A DNA stretch of 47,377 nucleotides from Kiritimatiellia bacterium (GTDB lineage: Bacteria; Verrucomicrobiota; Kiritimatiellia; RZYC01): positions 1 to 47,377 of the forward strand of contig JAQVYB010000010.1 in assembly GCA_028708815.1 (NCBI GenBank), written 5' to 3'. Below the pieces are notes generated by a model, which was given only the letters and a program-made list of their open reading frames with translations, did no database searches and was not told the origin of the DNA. Positions 34,580 to 42,475 of the stretch are shown here, in pieces; the first letter of the stretch is position 1; the number at the start of each line of letters is the position of its first letter. Position numbers and translations under genes: made by a program.

Positions 34580-36001
34580 ATGAAACGGACAAAAATCGTA
34601 TGTACTATTGGGCCGGCTTCCAATACGGAGACGGTGATTGAAAAATTGATTCAGGCGGGCATGAATGTGGCCCGCTTGAATTTTTCGCACGGCACGCATG
34701 AAGAGCATGGCGAGGTGATCCGCACGATTCGCGCGGTCTCCGAGCGCCTCGCGGTGCCTGTGGCGATCCTGCAGGACATTGCCGGGCCGAAAATACGGAT
34801 TGGCCAGATTGAAAATGGTCCGGTGACTTTGGCCCCCGGCGACCGGTTTGTACTGACCTCGCGCGAGGTGCCCGGGAATACCCGGGAGGTTTCCGTGAAT
34901 TTTCGAGAGCTTCCCTCTTTCGTACAGCCCGGTGATTCCCTGCTGCTGGCCGACGGCATGCTGGAATTGACGGTGGAAAAAACCGGCGCCGAGGATATCG
35001 AATGCCGTGTGATTACCGGTGGCTCGCTCAACTCACGCAAGGGGATCAACCTGCCCACGCGCAGTACCGGGATCCCGATTCTGACCGAAAAGGATCGGGT
35101 GGATTTGCAGTTCGGCCGGAAATGCGGCGTGGATTACGTGGCTCTTTCCTTTGTACGTACGGCGGACGATGTGCGCTTGGTGCGCGCTCTGCTGCGCGAC
35201 GGCGGACAAACAACCCCGCTGATAGCCAAAATCGAAAAGCCGGAGGCGCTGGACCATCTGGATGAAATTCTGGAGGAGGTGGATGGTATTATGGTGGCAC
35301 GCGGCGATCTGGGCGTGGAGCTGCCCTTCGAGCGGGTGCCGCGGGCTCAGAAGGATATCATCGCCCGCGCGAATCGTGCCTCGAAGCCGGTGATCACAGC
35401 CACCCAGATGCTTGAATCCATGGTGAACAGCCCGCGTCCCACGCGCGCGGAGGTGAATGATGTGGCCAATGCCATTCTGGATGGAACGGATGCCGTGATG
35501 CTTTCGGAGGAAAGCGCGATGGGCGCCTATCCGGTGCAGGCGGTGCAGGCGATGGCCCGTATCGCAAAGGATGTGGAAGAGCACTTTCCCTATAAGGAAT
35601 GGTTTGCCGGGCGGGTCATGAACGAAGACTCGGATGTGGCGCATTCCGTTTCGCAGGCGGCGTGCGGGATGGCCGAGGTCCTGGGTGTGGCGGCGATTGT
35701 GGCGACGACGGTGACCGGTACGACGGCCCGGCAGGTGGCGCGGTTCCGCCCGGCACAGCCGATTCTGGCGCCGACTCCGTCGGCGGAAACCTATCGCAGG
35801 CTGGCGTTGGTCTGGGGCGTGGTGCCTGTGCTGAAGCCGTCGGCGAAGCACACGGACCAGATGATTCGCGAGGCGTTTAACCGTTTGCTGGAGCTGAATC
35901 TGCTGCAGGAGGGCCAACAGGTCGTTGTGACGGCGGGCATCCCGCAGGGGCTCGCGGGAACGACCAATTTTGTGGCCGTCCTGGAGGCGAAGAAATCCTG
36001 A
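34580..36001 (+). CDS. pyk: Pyruvate kinase
   Basis: 473 aa, normal length. It converts phosphoenolpyruvate and ADP to pyruvate and ATP in the cytoplasm. KIVCTIGPASN opens the barrel. The B domain follows, and the active-site signature AKIEKPEALDHLDEIL with MVARGDLGVELPFERVP is intact, as is TQMLESMVNSPRPTRAEVNDVANAI in shorter pieces. AAGGAG lies 3 bases before the ATG. It directly follows the GAF kinase gene, a pairing with no obvious functional logic. Confidence 0.97.
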   Translation: MKRTKIVCTIGPASNTETVIEKLIQAGMNVARLNFSHGTHEEHGEVIRTIRAVSERLAVPVAILQDIAGPKIRIGQIENGPVTLAPGDRFVLTSREVPGNTREVSVNFRELPSFVQPGDSLLLADGMLELTVEKTGAEDIECRVITGGSLNSRKGINLPTRSTGIPILTEKDRVDLQFGRKCGVDYVALSFVRTADDVRLVRALLRDGGQTTPLIAKIEKPEALDHLDEILEEVDGIMVARGDLGVELPFERVPRAQKDIIARANRASKPVITATQMLESMVNSPRPTRAEVNDVANAILDGTDAVMLSEESAMGAYPVQAVQAMARIAKDVEEHFPYKEWFAGRVMNEDSDVAHSVSQAACGMAEVLGVAAIVATTVTGTTARQVARFRPAQPILAPTPSAETYRRLALVWGVVPVLKPSAKHTDQMIREAFNRLLELNLLQEGQQVVVTAGIPQGLAGTTNFVAVLEAKKS

Positions 36002-36085
36002 CGCATGTTTTTTTCTCCCGGGCAAAACGGTGGCGCTATTCAATAAACAAAAGTGCGCCGGTCGGTAATAATATCGGGGTATAGG

Positions 36086-36113
36086 TTGTAATGTTCCGGC
36101 CAACCCGTAAAAT
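36086..36113 (+). promoter_or_regulatory. Candidate promoter of the molybdoenzyme operon
   Basis: TTGTAA and TAAAAT are separated by 16 bases, 34 bases before the start codon. The match is weak to moderate. Confidence 0.3.
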
Positions 36114-36147
36114 AACCGCCGGTGTTTCTTATCTTTGGAGAGTATTC

Positions 36148-38460
36148 ATGACCCAGCAATCCGATGGCTCTTTCCGCATCATCGGGCGCAGTTTGACGCG
36201 TTCCGATGCCGAAGACAAAGTGCGCGGCAAAGCGCAGTATCTTGATGATCTGACTATGCCCGGCGTATGGTATGCCGATGTCGTCCGTGCGCCCGTGCCC
36301 TGCGGAAAGCTGCTCGGTCTGCATTTTGATGAGTCGTTTGATTGGACGCAGGTGGTGACGGTGAAGCCCGAGGATATTCCGGGTGAGAACATCGTGGATA
36401 TGACCGGTCTGGACATGCCCTTTCTCGCGTATGACAGGATTCAGTATCAGGGAGAGCCGCTGGCATTGATTGCCGCGCCAAGCAAGGCGCTGGCGCGCGA
36501 GGCCGTGAACCATGTCCGTGCCGAGGTTGAGGAGCTGCCCGCCATCCAAAGTATTCAGGAGATGGTGGAGCGGCACAAGACGGGCCTGGCCGATTCGCTG
36601 CGCCTGTTGGAAAAGAAAGAGATTCGCAGGGGAGATGCCGAGGGCGTGTTGGCGGGTGCAGGGAAGGTGCTGGAAGGGGAATACTGGACGGGCTTTCAGG
36701 AGCAGCTGTATATTGAGCCGCAGGGCATGGCGGCCGAGCCGATGGAAAGTGGAGGAGTCTATATCCGGGGCAGCATTCAGTGTCCCTATTATGTGGCCCC
36801 GGAATTGATGAAGGTCTTGAATCTTCCTCTGGAAAAAATCCGCGTGGAACAGACGGTGACCGGCGGTGCCTTCGGCGGAAAAGAGGAGTTTCCCACGCTG
36901 CCCGGCGGCTATTGCGCCCTCCTGGCGTTGAAGGCGGGACGGCCCGTCAAGATGGTGTATGATCGTCACGAAGATATTCTGTTCACCACGAAGCGCCATC
37001 CATCGTGGACCCGCTACCGCACGGCGCTGGCCGAGGATGGCCGCATTGCCGCCATGGAAGTGGATATGATTCTGGATGGCGGGGCGTATACGACGATCAG
37101 TCCGGTGGTGTTGTATCGCGGCATCCTGCACGCCGCGCTGGGATACCGCTGTGAGAACGTGACGGTGCGCGGTTTCGTTTATGCCTCCAACAGTTTTCCG
37201 TGTGGGGCTTTTCGCGGATTCGGCGCGCCGCAGGCCTACTGGGGGCTCGAGTCGCATGTGGAGGATCTTGCGGAACAGGCCGGCCTTGGACCGGACGAAT
37301 TCCGCCTGAAAAATTGTTTGCAGGAGGGTGATATCACGCCGACGGGGCAGCATCTGCTCACCAGTGTCGGTACGCCCGCCGTTTTGAAGGAAGCGCTCCG
37401 CCGGTCGGACTTCCACGCGAAGCTGGCCCGTTGCGATCAGGGTCGGCCCGGCGCGAAAAGCTGGTATGGGATCGGGGTTTCCTTTTTTGCGCACGGCGCG
37501 GGATTCACCGGTGATGGCGAAGCGAAATTCGGCAGCCGCGCGGCGATGGAACTGGGGCGTTTGAGTGATGGACGTCCGGGCCTAACCTTATACGCCAGTT
37601 CCACGGAAATGGGGCAGGGCGCCAAAACGGTCCTCGCGCAGATGGCCGCCGAAGGGGCCGGCCTTCCCTTTGATCGTGTGTTTTATCCCCTGCCCGATAC
37701 CCGGGTGGTCCCCGACTCGGGGCCGACCGTGGCCTCGCGCACCACGATGGTGGTGGGTAATATTCTGTATCATGCCGGGCATAAAATGAAGTGCCTGCTC
37801 GAGGAGGCTGCTGCGAAGCATTGTTTCGGAGGGGCGTCGGTACGGCTCGAAGGCGGGCGGTTTTTTGCGGAAGGCGTCGAGGCGCGTCCGTTCGAGGAGG
37901 TGGCGGAGGTGCTGCTGGCCCAGGGTGAACCGCTGCGGACGGAGCATCAGTTTGCCTTGCCGCCGCACATCCGCTGGGATCAGGAACGTTTTGTGGGCGA
38001 TGCCTATCCGGCATACTCCTGGGCCTGCAATGTGGCGGAGGTGGAGGTGGACCCGTTGACGCTGCAGATTCACCTGCGCAAAATCACGGCGGTGTACGAC
38101 GTGGGCCGCATCATCAATCCCACGCTGGCCATCGGCCAGTTGCAGGGCGGCCTCGTGCAGACGATCGGCTACGCCCTCATGGAAACCATGCAGGTGCGCA
38201 AGGGCCTCTACGATGCCAACCGCCTTCAGACCTACATCATTCCGACCGCACTGGATGTGCCGGAAATGGACCTGCAGTTTTTGGAATATTCGTGCGACGA
38301 ACTCGCGCCGGGAGCCAAGGGCCTTGGTGAAATTACGATGAACGGCCTGGCACCGGCCATTGGCAATGCTGTACGCCGGGCCACCGGGTGCCGCCTGTGC
38401 GCCATCCCGATGCGCCCCGAAGATCTTTATGCAACACTGTATCAGGGAGCGAAAGATTAA
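36148..38460 (+). CDS. Xanthine dehydrogenase-type molybdenum-binding subunit
   Basis: 770 aa. It has the a/b hammerhead (GKAQYLDDLTMPGVWYADVV) and the two molybdopterin-binding domains. GAFRGFGAPQAYWGLE is the xanthine-dehydrogenase-type cofactor loop, unlike the AYRGAGRPE of CO dehydrogenases. GGAFGGKEE and the catalytic Glu in KGLGEITMNG are present. It hydroxylates purines or related N-heterocycles. The ATG at 36148 has GGAGAG 6 bases upstream, while earlier in-frame ATGs do not. The order Mo, 2Fe-2S, FAD with overlapping ends makes one operon. Substrate is inferred as purine-like only. Confidence 0.93.
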   Translation: MTQQSDGSFRIIGRSLTRSDAEDKVRGKAQYLDDLTMPGVWYADVVRAPVPCGKLLGLHFDESFDWTQVVTVKPEDIPGENIVDMTGLDMPFLAYDRIQYQGEPLALIAAPSKALAREAVNHVRAEVEELPAIQSIQEMVERHKTGLADSLRLLEKKEIRRGDAEGVLAGAGKVLEGEYWTGFQEQLYIEPQGMAAEPMESGGVYIRGSIQCPYYVAPELMKVLNLPLEKIRVEQTVTGGAFGGKEEFPTLPGGYCALLALKAGRPVKMVYDRHEDILFTTKRHPSWTRYRTALAEDGRIAAMEVDMILDGGAYTTISPVVLYRGILHAALGYRCENVTVRGFVYASNSFPCGAFRGFGAPQAYWGLESHVEDLAEQAGLGPDEFRLKNCLQEGDITPTGQHLLTSVGTPAVLKEALRRSDFHAKLARCDQGRPGAKSWYGIGVSFFAHGAGFTGDGEAKFGSRAAMELGRLSDGRPGLTLYASSTEMGQGAKTVLAQMAAEGAGLPFDRVFYPLPDTRVVPDSGPTVASRTTMVVGNILYHAGHKMKCLLEEAAAKHCFGGASVRLEGGRFFAEGVEARPFEEVAEVLLAQGEPLRTEHQFALPPHIRWDQERFVGDAYPAYSWACNVAEVEVDPLTLQIHLRKITAVYDVGRIINPTLAIGQLQGGLVQTIGYALMETMQVRKGLYDANRLQTYIIPTALDVPEMDLQFLEYSCDELAPGAKGLGEITMNGLAPAIGNAVRRATGCRLCAIPMRPEDLYATLYQGAKD

Positions 38461-38954
38461 TGAATACCATCACGAGAACATGGAACGTCAATGAGGAGGA
38501 ACGAACCGTAACCTTCGGCGGGCTGCATCGCCTGCTGGATGTGCTTCGGGAGGATCTTGGGCTGACGGGCGTCAAGGAGGGATGCGGCGAGGGCGAGTGT
38601 GGCGCCTGTACGGTGTTGATCAACGGCGACCCCGTCACCTCCTGCATTGTGTCTGCCGTGCAGGTGCCCGAGGGCGCAGAGATTCTCACGGTGGAAGGAC
38701 TCGAGAAGCTGGAGTTGGGGCGCCGCATTCAGAAGGCCTACATGGAGAAGGGTTCGGTGCAGTGCGGTTTCTGTACGCCGGGCATGCTGATGTCCTCGTA
38801 TGCGTTGTTGAGTCGCAACAGTCGTCCGACCGAGCAGGAGATTCGCGAGGCGCACGCGGGGAATCTCTGCCGTTGTACCGGCTACGAAAAAATTGTGGAC
38901 GCCGTCCGTGCGGTGGCGGATGAATTGGAACAAGGAACGCGGAGCACCGTATGA
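38460..38954 (+). CDS. Xanthine dehydrogenase-type 2Fe-2S subunit
   Basis: 164 aa. The ferredoxin cluster motif GCGEGECGACTVLINGDPV with a later Cys, and the helical-domain motifs CGFCTPGM and CRCTGYEKI, bind two 2Fe-2S clusters that pass electrons from molybdenum to FAD. The ATG overlaps the stop of the molybdenum subunit (TAATG) and its own stop overlaps the FAD gene start (ATGA). Confidence 0.95.
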   Translation: MNTITRTWNVNEEERTVTFGGLHRLLDVLREDLGLTGVKEGCGEGECGACTVLINGDPVTSCIVSAVQVPEGAEILTVEGLEKLELGRRIQKAYMEKGSVQCGFCTPGMLMSSYALLSRNSRPTEQEIREAHAGNLCRCTGYEKIVDAVRAVADELEQGTRSTV

Positions 38955-39808
38955 AAACGTTGGAAGAGATTTTCTGCCGTCAGCCTGAAACCCTGAATGA
39001 GGCCCTGACGTTGCTGAGTGATGAAGCCACGCGCGGGGTGTTGCTTTCGGGTGGAACGGATCTGGTTGTTCAGTGGCAGGCCGGAGCGGTGCCCATGCCG
39101 GAGCAGGTCATTGATCTGAGCGCCGTGCCGGAACTGAAAGAAATTTCAGCGCAGGACGGGTGCCTTCGAATCGGCGCGTGTGTGACCCATGCCGCGATTC
39201 GGAATCATGCCCTGACACGCGAGGCTCTGCCCGCGTTGGTAGCGGCCTGCGCCTCGATTGGCGCGCGGCAGATTCAGAGCCGTGGAACGTTGGGGGGGAA
39301 TGTGGCCAATGCGAGTCCGGCAGGCGATGCTTCGCCTGCGCTGCTGGTGGCGGATGCCCGCGTGGTGACGGCCTCGCTCGCCGGAGAGCGTTGCATCCCT
39401 ATGAACGAATTTCTGCTGGATTATCGGAAGATTGACCGTCACCCCGATGAATTGATTCTGCGCTTTGAACTCACCCCTTGTCCGCAGGGAGGCATCGAGC
39501 GGTTTTGCAAGATCGGCACGCGCGGCGCGCAGGCCATCTCCAAAGTGATGGGAGCCTGTCGGGTCGTGATGCACGGGAAGGATATCCAACATATGGCCCT
39601 GGCCCTCGGCAGTGTGGCGGCCACGGCAATTCGCCTGCCTGAAACGGAAAAACTGCTCGCCGGAAAAACGCTGTGTGAAGAATTGGTGGACGAAGCAGAG
39701 GCCTGTGTGCTGCGCGAAGTACACCCCATTGCGGACATCCGCTCCACCGCTGAATACCGCCGCTGGGTCAGCGGGCGTATTGTGCGCGGCTTCCTCGAAT
39801 CTCTCTAA
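38951..39808 (+). CDS. Xanthine dehydrogenase-type FAD-binding subunit
   Basis: 285 aa. FAD-binding motifs LLSGGTDLVVQWQAG and RNHALT...SRGTLGGNVANASPAGD are clear, followed by the CO-dehydrogenase-flavoprotein C-terminal domain. It accepts electrons from the 2Fe-2S subunit and passes them to NAD or another acceptor. It begins within the last codons of the 2Fe-2S gene and ends the operon. A small hairpin GTCGGG-N7-CCCGAC follows at 39815-39833 but lacks a T-tract. Confidence 0.94.
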   Translation: MKTLEEIFCRQPETLNEALTLLSDEATRGVLLSGGTDLVVQWQAGAVPMPEQVIDLSAVPELKEISAQDGCLRIGACVTHAAIRNHALTREALPALVAACASIGARQIQSRGTLGGNVANASPAGDASPALLVADARVVTASLAGERCIPMNEFLLDYRKIDRHPDELILRFELTPCPQGGIERFCKIGTRGAQAISKVMGACRVVMHGKDIQHMALALGSVAATAIRLPETEKLLAGKTLCEELVDEAEACVLREVHPIADIRSTAEYRRWVSGRIVRGFLESL

Positions 39809-39871
39809 CAACCAGTCGGGTTTTTGGCCCGACAAGGCTGCCCGTTCACCACCGCGGAGACGTTGTGGTTC

Positions 39872-40921
39872 TCAGCGTCCTTTTGTTTTACGAAGATGGT
39901 CGCTTGTTTTTCGCAGGCACGCCATCGCCGTTCGATAGGCCTTCAGGGCCTTGTTGCCGCAACCCGGGCGTGCGCCGGGACAATCCATCTCCCGTAGACG
40001 CAAGGTGACGTCCTGAATCAGGCGTTGAATTTCATCGGCCTCGGCGCCTCGATCGAAGGCGAAGGCGGCGGCAAGGGCGGGTGCGGCCTTGCAGGCAAGC
40101 CCGCAGGCTCCCGAAATGCGGCTGTGCGTTTCGCTCAGATGAATTTGCACGAGGAGGGCGAAAAGGGCGGCGGGCAGTACGGCCTGACCGCGCTCTTTGT
40201 AGGCCTCGTAAAATGGAACGCCGATGAAGATGCCCTGGTTGCCGGAGCCGGTGATGGTCATGATCGGTTCGGCGGAACCGAGCATGCGTGCGCGTACAAG
40301 AGCGGCAAGACTCCGATCAAGCGGGAGCGAGGTGTCACGCCGTACCTGCATGATCAGAAAATCGCGGGCGATGCCTTCGAGCACGGGGTTGCGTGCGCGG
40401 GCAAGCTCCATGATTTGCACAAAGGTGAGTGGTACGGAGTGCCGGGTTTTCCCGCTATAGACCGTGCGCCCGTTCTGTTTGATTTGGGTGATTATGTCGT
40501 GTCGTCCGGAGATGAGCGCGGAGACGGTTTCGCCCGGTGCGTGAAGGATGGCGTCAATGTAAATGCCCTTCTCCGGCGCGGTGACGGCTTTCATCCAGCC
40601 CCGCCGGGCAAGCAGCATACGCGCCGCCTCCAAATCCACCGAGGGCATGAGATTGAAGTCCGGCGTGGCGGCACACAGGCCTGCCGCTGCGGCGTTGCGC
40701 AGCCCGCGCCGATTCAGGCGGGGGACCACCGCCGTAGAGGCGTTGCGCATGACTTCGCTCGAAAGCCGCAACTCGGCGGTCATGCTGCCCGGGTCGAAGG
40801 GGCGCCTCAGTTGATGGCGCGCCTGTGCCAGGGCAAAGGCCACGCTGACTGGTTCGGTGCATCCCGTGACTTGAACTATTTCTTCGCCGAGTGTCCGCTC
40901 GACTTCTCGTAACAGGGACAC
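39872..40921 (-). CDS. L-cysteine desulfidase / serine dehydratase alpha-like protein (UPF0597 family)
   Basis: 349 aa. Family motifs: VTGCTEPVSVAFALA with Cys21, a Gly-rich TITGSGNQGIFIGVP, SGACGLACKAAPALAAA and a C-terminal CPGARPGCGNKALKA. The conserved Cys are those that bind a 4Fe-4S cluster in this family, whose known members release ammonia from cysteine or serine. The GTG at 40921 is chosen because AAAGGAGGGG lies just upstream. The in-frame ATG at 40981 would place the start inside the palindrome array. It diverges from the double-ACT gene across that array. Confidence 0.87.
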   Translation of the reverse strand: MSLLREVERTLGEEIVQVTGCTEPVSVAFALAQARHQLRRPFDPGSMTAELRLSSEVMRNASTAVVPRLNRRGLRNAAAAGLCAATPDFNLMPSVDLEAARMLLARRGWMKAVTAPEKGIYIDAILHAPGETVSALISGRHDIITQIKQNGRTVYSGKTRHSVPLTFVQIMELARARNPVLEGIARDFLIMQVRRDTSLPLDRSLAALVRARMLGSAEPIMTITGSGNQGIFIGVPFYEAYKERGQAVLPAALFALLVQIHLSETHSRISGACGLACKAAPALAAAFAFDRGAEADEIQRLIQDVTLRLREMDCPGARPGCGNKALKAYRTAMACLRKTSDHLRKTKGR

Positions 40922-40950
40922 GATGCCCCTCCTTTCATGTGGTTTCAGAT

Positions 40951-41163
40951 TTTCCAACGAGCGGAAGAGCCGTTGCGGCATATTCGTATTTTTTCCAACG
41001 ATTGGAAAAAGGGTTCAATACGTTTCCAACGATTGGAAAAATCCGAAAAAAAGTTTCCACTGGTTGGAACGTACCCGGATCTTTTTTCCAATGATTGGAA
41101 AAAACGAATAAAAAACTTCCAACGATTGGAAAAAAGGCAAAGAAAGTTTCCAATGATTGGAAG
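40951..41163. repeat. Array of TTCCAA-NNN-TTGGAA palindromes at an exact 31-bp period
   Basis: TTCCAA half-sites start at 40993, 41024, 41055, 41086, 41117 and 41148, that is five intervals of exactly 31 bp. A decayed copy (TTTCCAACGAGCGGAA) starts 41 bp earlier at 40951. The core is TTTCCAAYGATTGGAAAA. The copy at 41055 reads TTCCACTGGTTGGAA. The asymmetric centre YGA keeps one orientation in all the others. The 11-base stretches between cores are not conserved. The array fills the divergent intergenic region of the desulfidase-like and double-ACT genes. Thirty-one bases is close to three helical turns, as in operators bound side by side. Confidence 0.9.
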
Positions 41164-41224
41164 AAATGAAGAGGAGCCGTGAGGGAGCGTTCCGTGAATG
41201 AGCGGCGGGGTATTCGTATTTTTT
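40981..41224. repeat. 14-bp direct repeats flanking the palindrome array
   Basis: TATTCGTATTTTTT occurs identically at 40981-40994 and 41211-41224, on each side of the six regular palindromes. It could be a target duplication, a duplicated promoter part or chance in an AT-rich stretch. The 41166-41301 stretch after the array shows no other clear signal. Confidence 0.6.
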
Positions 41225-41301
41225 GACTGCTTTTCGGTTGGGCGAATGATAAGGAAAATAAACGAGATCCGGATTGGTGTGTTTGGTGAAAGGGTTGTGG
41301 T

Positions 41302-41724
41302 ATGATGGAAATGAAGTGTGTGGAGGCGAAGCGGGGGATTCAACTGTCGGTGTCGGTGCAGAATGAATGCGGTGTGCTTTCCCGGATTGCGGGTTTGCTG
41401 GGCGGCGCGGGAGTGAATGTGCATGCGCTGACGTTGACGGGCGGTATTGATCATGGCGATATCCGGCTGGTGGTGGATCGGAACGAGGAGGCCGCCGCCC
41501 TGTTGAAGGCCGAGGGATTTCTGGTGTTTTCCAGGGAGGTGGTGCTGCTTGAAATCGAGAACAGGCCGGGTGCGTTGGGCGAGGTCTCGGCGCTCTGGGC
41601 GGAGAACGGGGTGAATCTGGAGTATGCGTATTGTGCGGGCGGCCCGAGCGTGAATCGCGGTCTGGTGGTGCTGCGGGTGGATGATGTGGACAAGGCGCTG
41701 GACGTGCTTGGAAATGGCAAATGA
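41302..41724 (+). CDS. Double ACT-domain protein
   Basis: 140 aa made of two ACT domains, about 12-70 (LSVSVQNECGVLSRIAGLLG) and 75-135 (VVLLEIENRPGALGEVSALW). ACT domains bind amino acids and regulate enzymes or transcription, and stand-alone pairs of this kind are usually small-molecule sensors. GAAAGGG lies 7 bases before the ATG. Together with the divergent desulfidase-like gene this suggests cysteine, serine or a related amino acid as ligand, an inference from context only. Confidence 0.88.
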   Translation: MMEMKCVEAKRGIQLSVSVQNECGVLSRIAGLLGGAGVNVHALTLTGGIDHGDIRLVVDRNEEAAALLKAEGFLVFSREVVLLEIENRPGALGEVSALWAENGVNLEYAYCAGGPSVNRGLVVLRVDDVDKALDVLGNGK

Positions 41725-41744
41725 AAAACGAAAGGATGAGTACT

Positions 41745-42461
41745 ATGAAGGCTTTGGATGGTTTTTTGCGCGGGGTGTGGGTGTTGTTGCTGGCGGGGGT
41801 GACGGTGGGTTATGCGATGGATAACGGCGCGCCTATTTTTCTGGATAATCAGGAGGGGGCACTTCGTCTGGAGGCGATTTATGATCGGTTCAACCGGGAG
41901 GTGAAGATCGGGTCCGTAAAGGACGACATGGATCAGGATGTGTATATGCTGCGTCTGAATGTCGCGAATGATGTGGCGGTGACATATTTTGACGTGGGCG
42001 TTCTGGATGATGACCGGAAAGATGGTTCGACCCCGCCGGTGGTCGGTGCGGGGGTGTATTACACGATGTATGAGAGCGATTATCTGCGGCTGAACGCCCT
42101 GGTGAATGGGCATTACGTGCCGAAGTACGACACGAAAAGCTCGGGCTACAAGGGCGAGTTTGACTATTATGAGTTCGCGGCCTCGCTGGTGCTCTCCGGG
42201 AAGATCGATCTGATGAGCGGTGGTTTGTTTCTTTCGCCCTATGCGGGCGGAGGTTATTCGCTGCTGCGCGGTTCATACAAGGTGAATATTGATCCGCCGG
42301 CGGATGGGATTTCCAAGCTGGATTACGATCTGGAAGAGCGTGATCCGGTGGTGGGCATGGTCGGTCTGGCAGTGGTGTTTTCGGATCGGGTGAGCGCGCG
42401 TCTGGAGTATGCTTTCCTGAGCGACAGCAGTATTTCCGCCGCGGTGGGGGTTTCATTCTGA
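41745..42461 (+). CDS. Outer membrane beta-barrel protein
   Basis: About 238 aa. A signal peptide (GFLRGVWVLLLAGVTVGYA) is followed by alternating hydrophobic/polar strands (LRLEAIYDRF, VYYTMYESDYLRLNALVNG, DYYEFAASLVLSG, FLSPYAGGGYSLLRG, RVSARLEYAFLSD) and ends in Phe, as outer-membrane barrels do. Function is not known; it resembles small porin-like or OmpW-sized barrels. The ATG at 41745 gives the normal signal peptide with AAAGGA 8 bases upstream. ATG 41721 or 41736 is possible. It follows the double-ACT gene closely. Confidence 0.8.
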   Translation: MKALDGFLRGVWVLLLAGVTVGYAMDNGAPIFLDNQEGALRLEAIYDRFNREVKIGSVKDDMDQDVYMLRLNVANDVAVTYFDVGVLDDDRKDGSTPPVVGAGVYYTMYESDYLRLNALVNGHYVPKYDTKSSGYKGEFDYYEFAASLVLSGKIDLMSGGLFLSPYAGGGYSLLRGSYKVNIDPPADGISKLDYDLEERDPVVGMVGLAVVFSDRVSARLEYAFLSDSSISAAVGVSF

Positions 42462-42475
42462 GAGCGGAAGCGGAA

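Noticed and set aside
39815-39833. Terminator between the molybdoenzyme operon and the desulfidase-like gene
   Set aside because: A 6-bp stem GTCGGG/CCCGAC with Ts in the loop only. No T-tract after it in either direction.
40951-41163. CRISPR array
   Set aside because: The 31-bp period with variable gaps looks CRISPR-like, but the cores are palindromic, only about 20 bases, vary between copies, gaps are just 11 bases and no cas gene is near.
40935-41182. Short open frames inside the palindrome array on both strands
   Set aside because: Their repeated residues (such as FPIVG and FSNDWKK) are only the palindromes translated. No coding signal.
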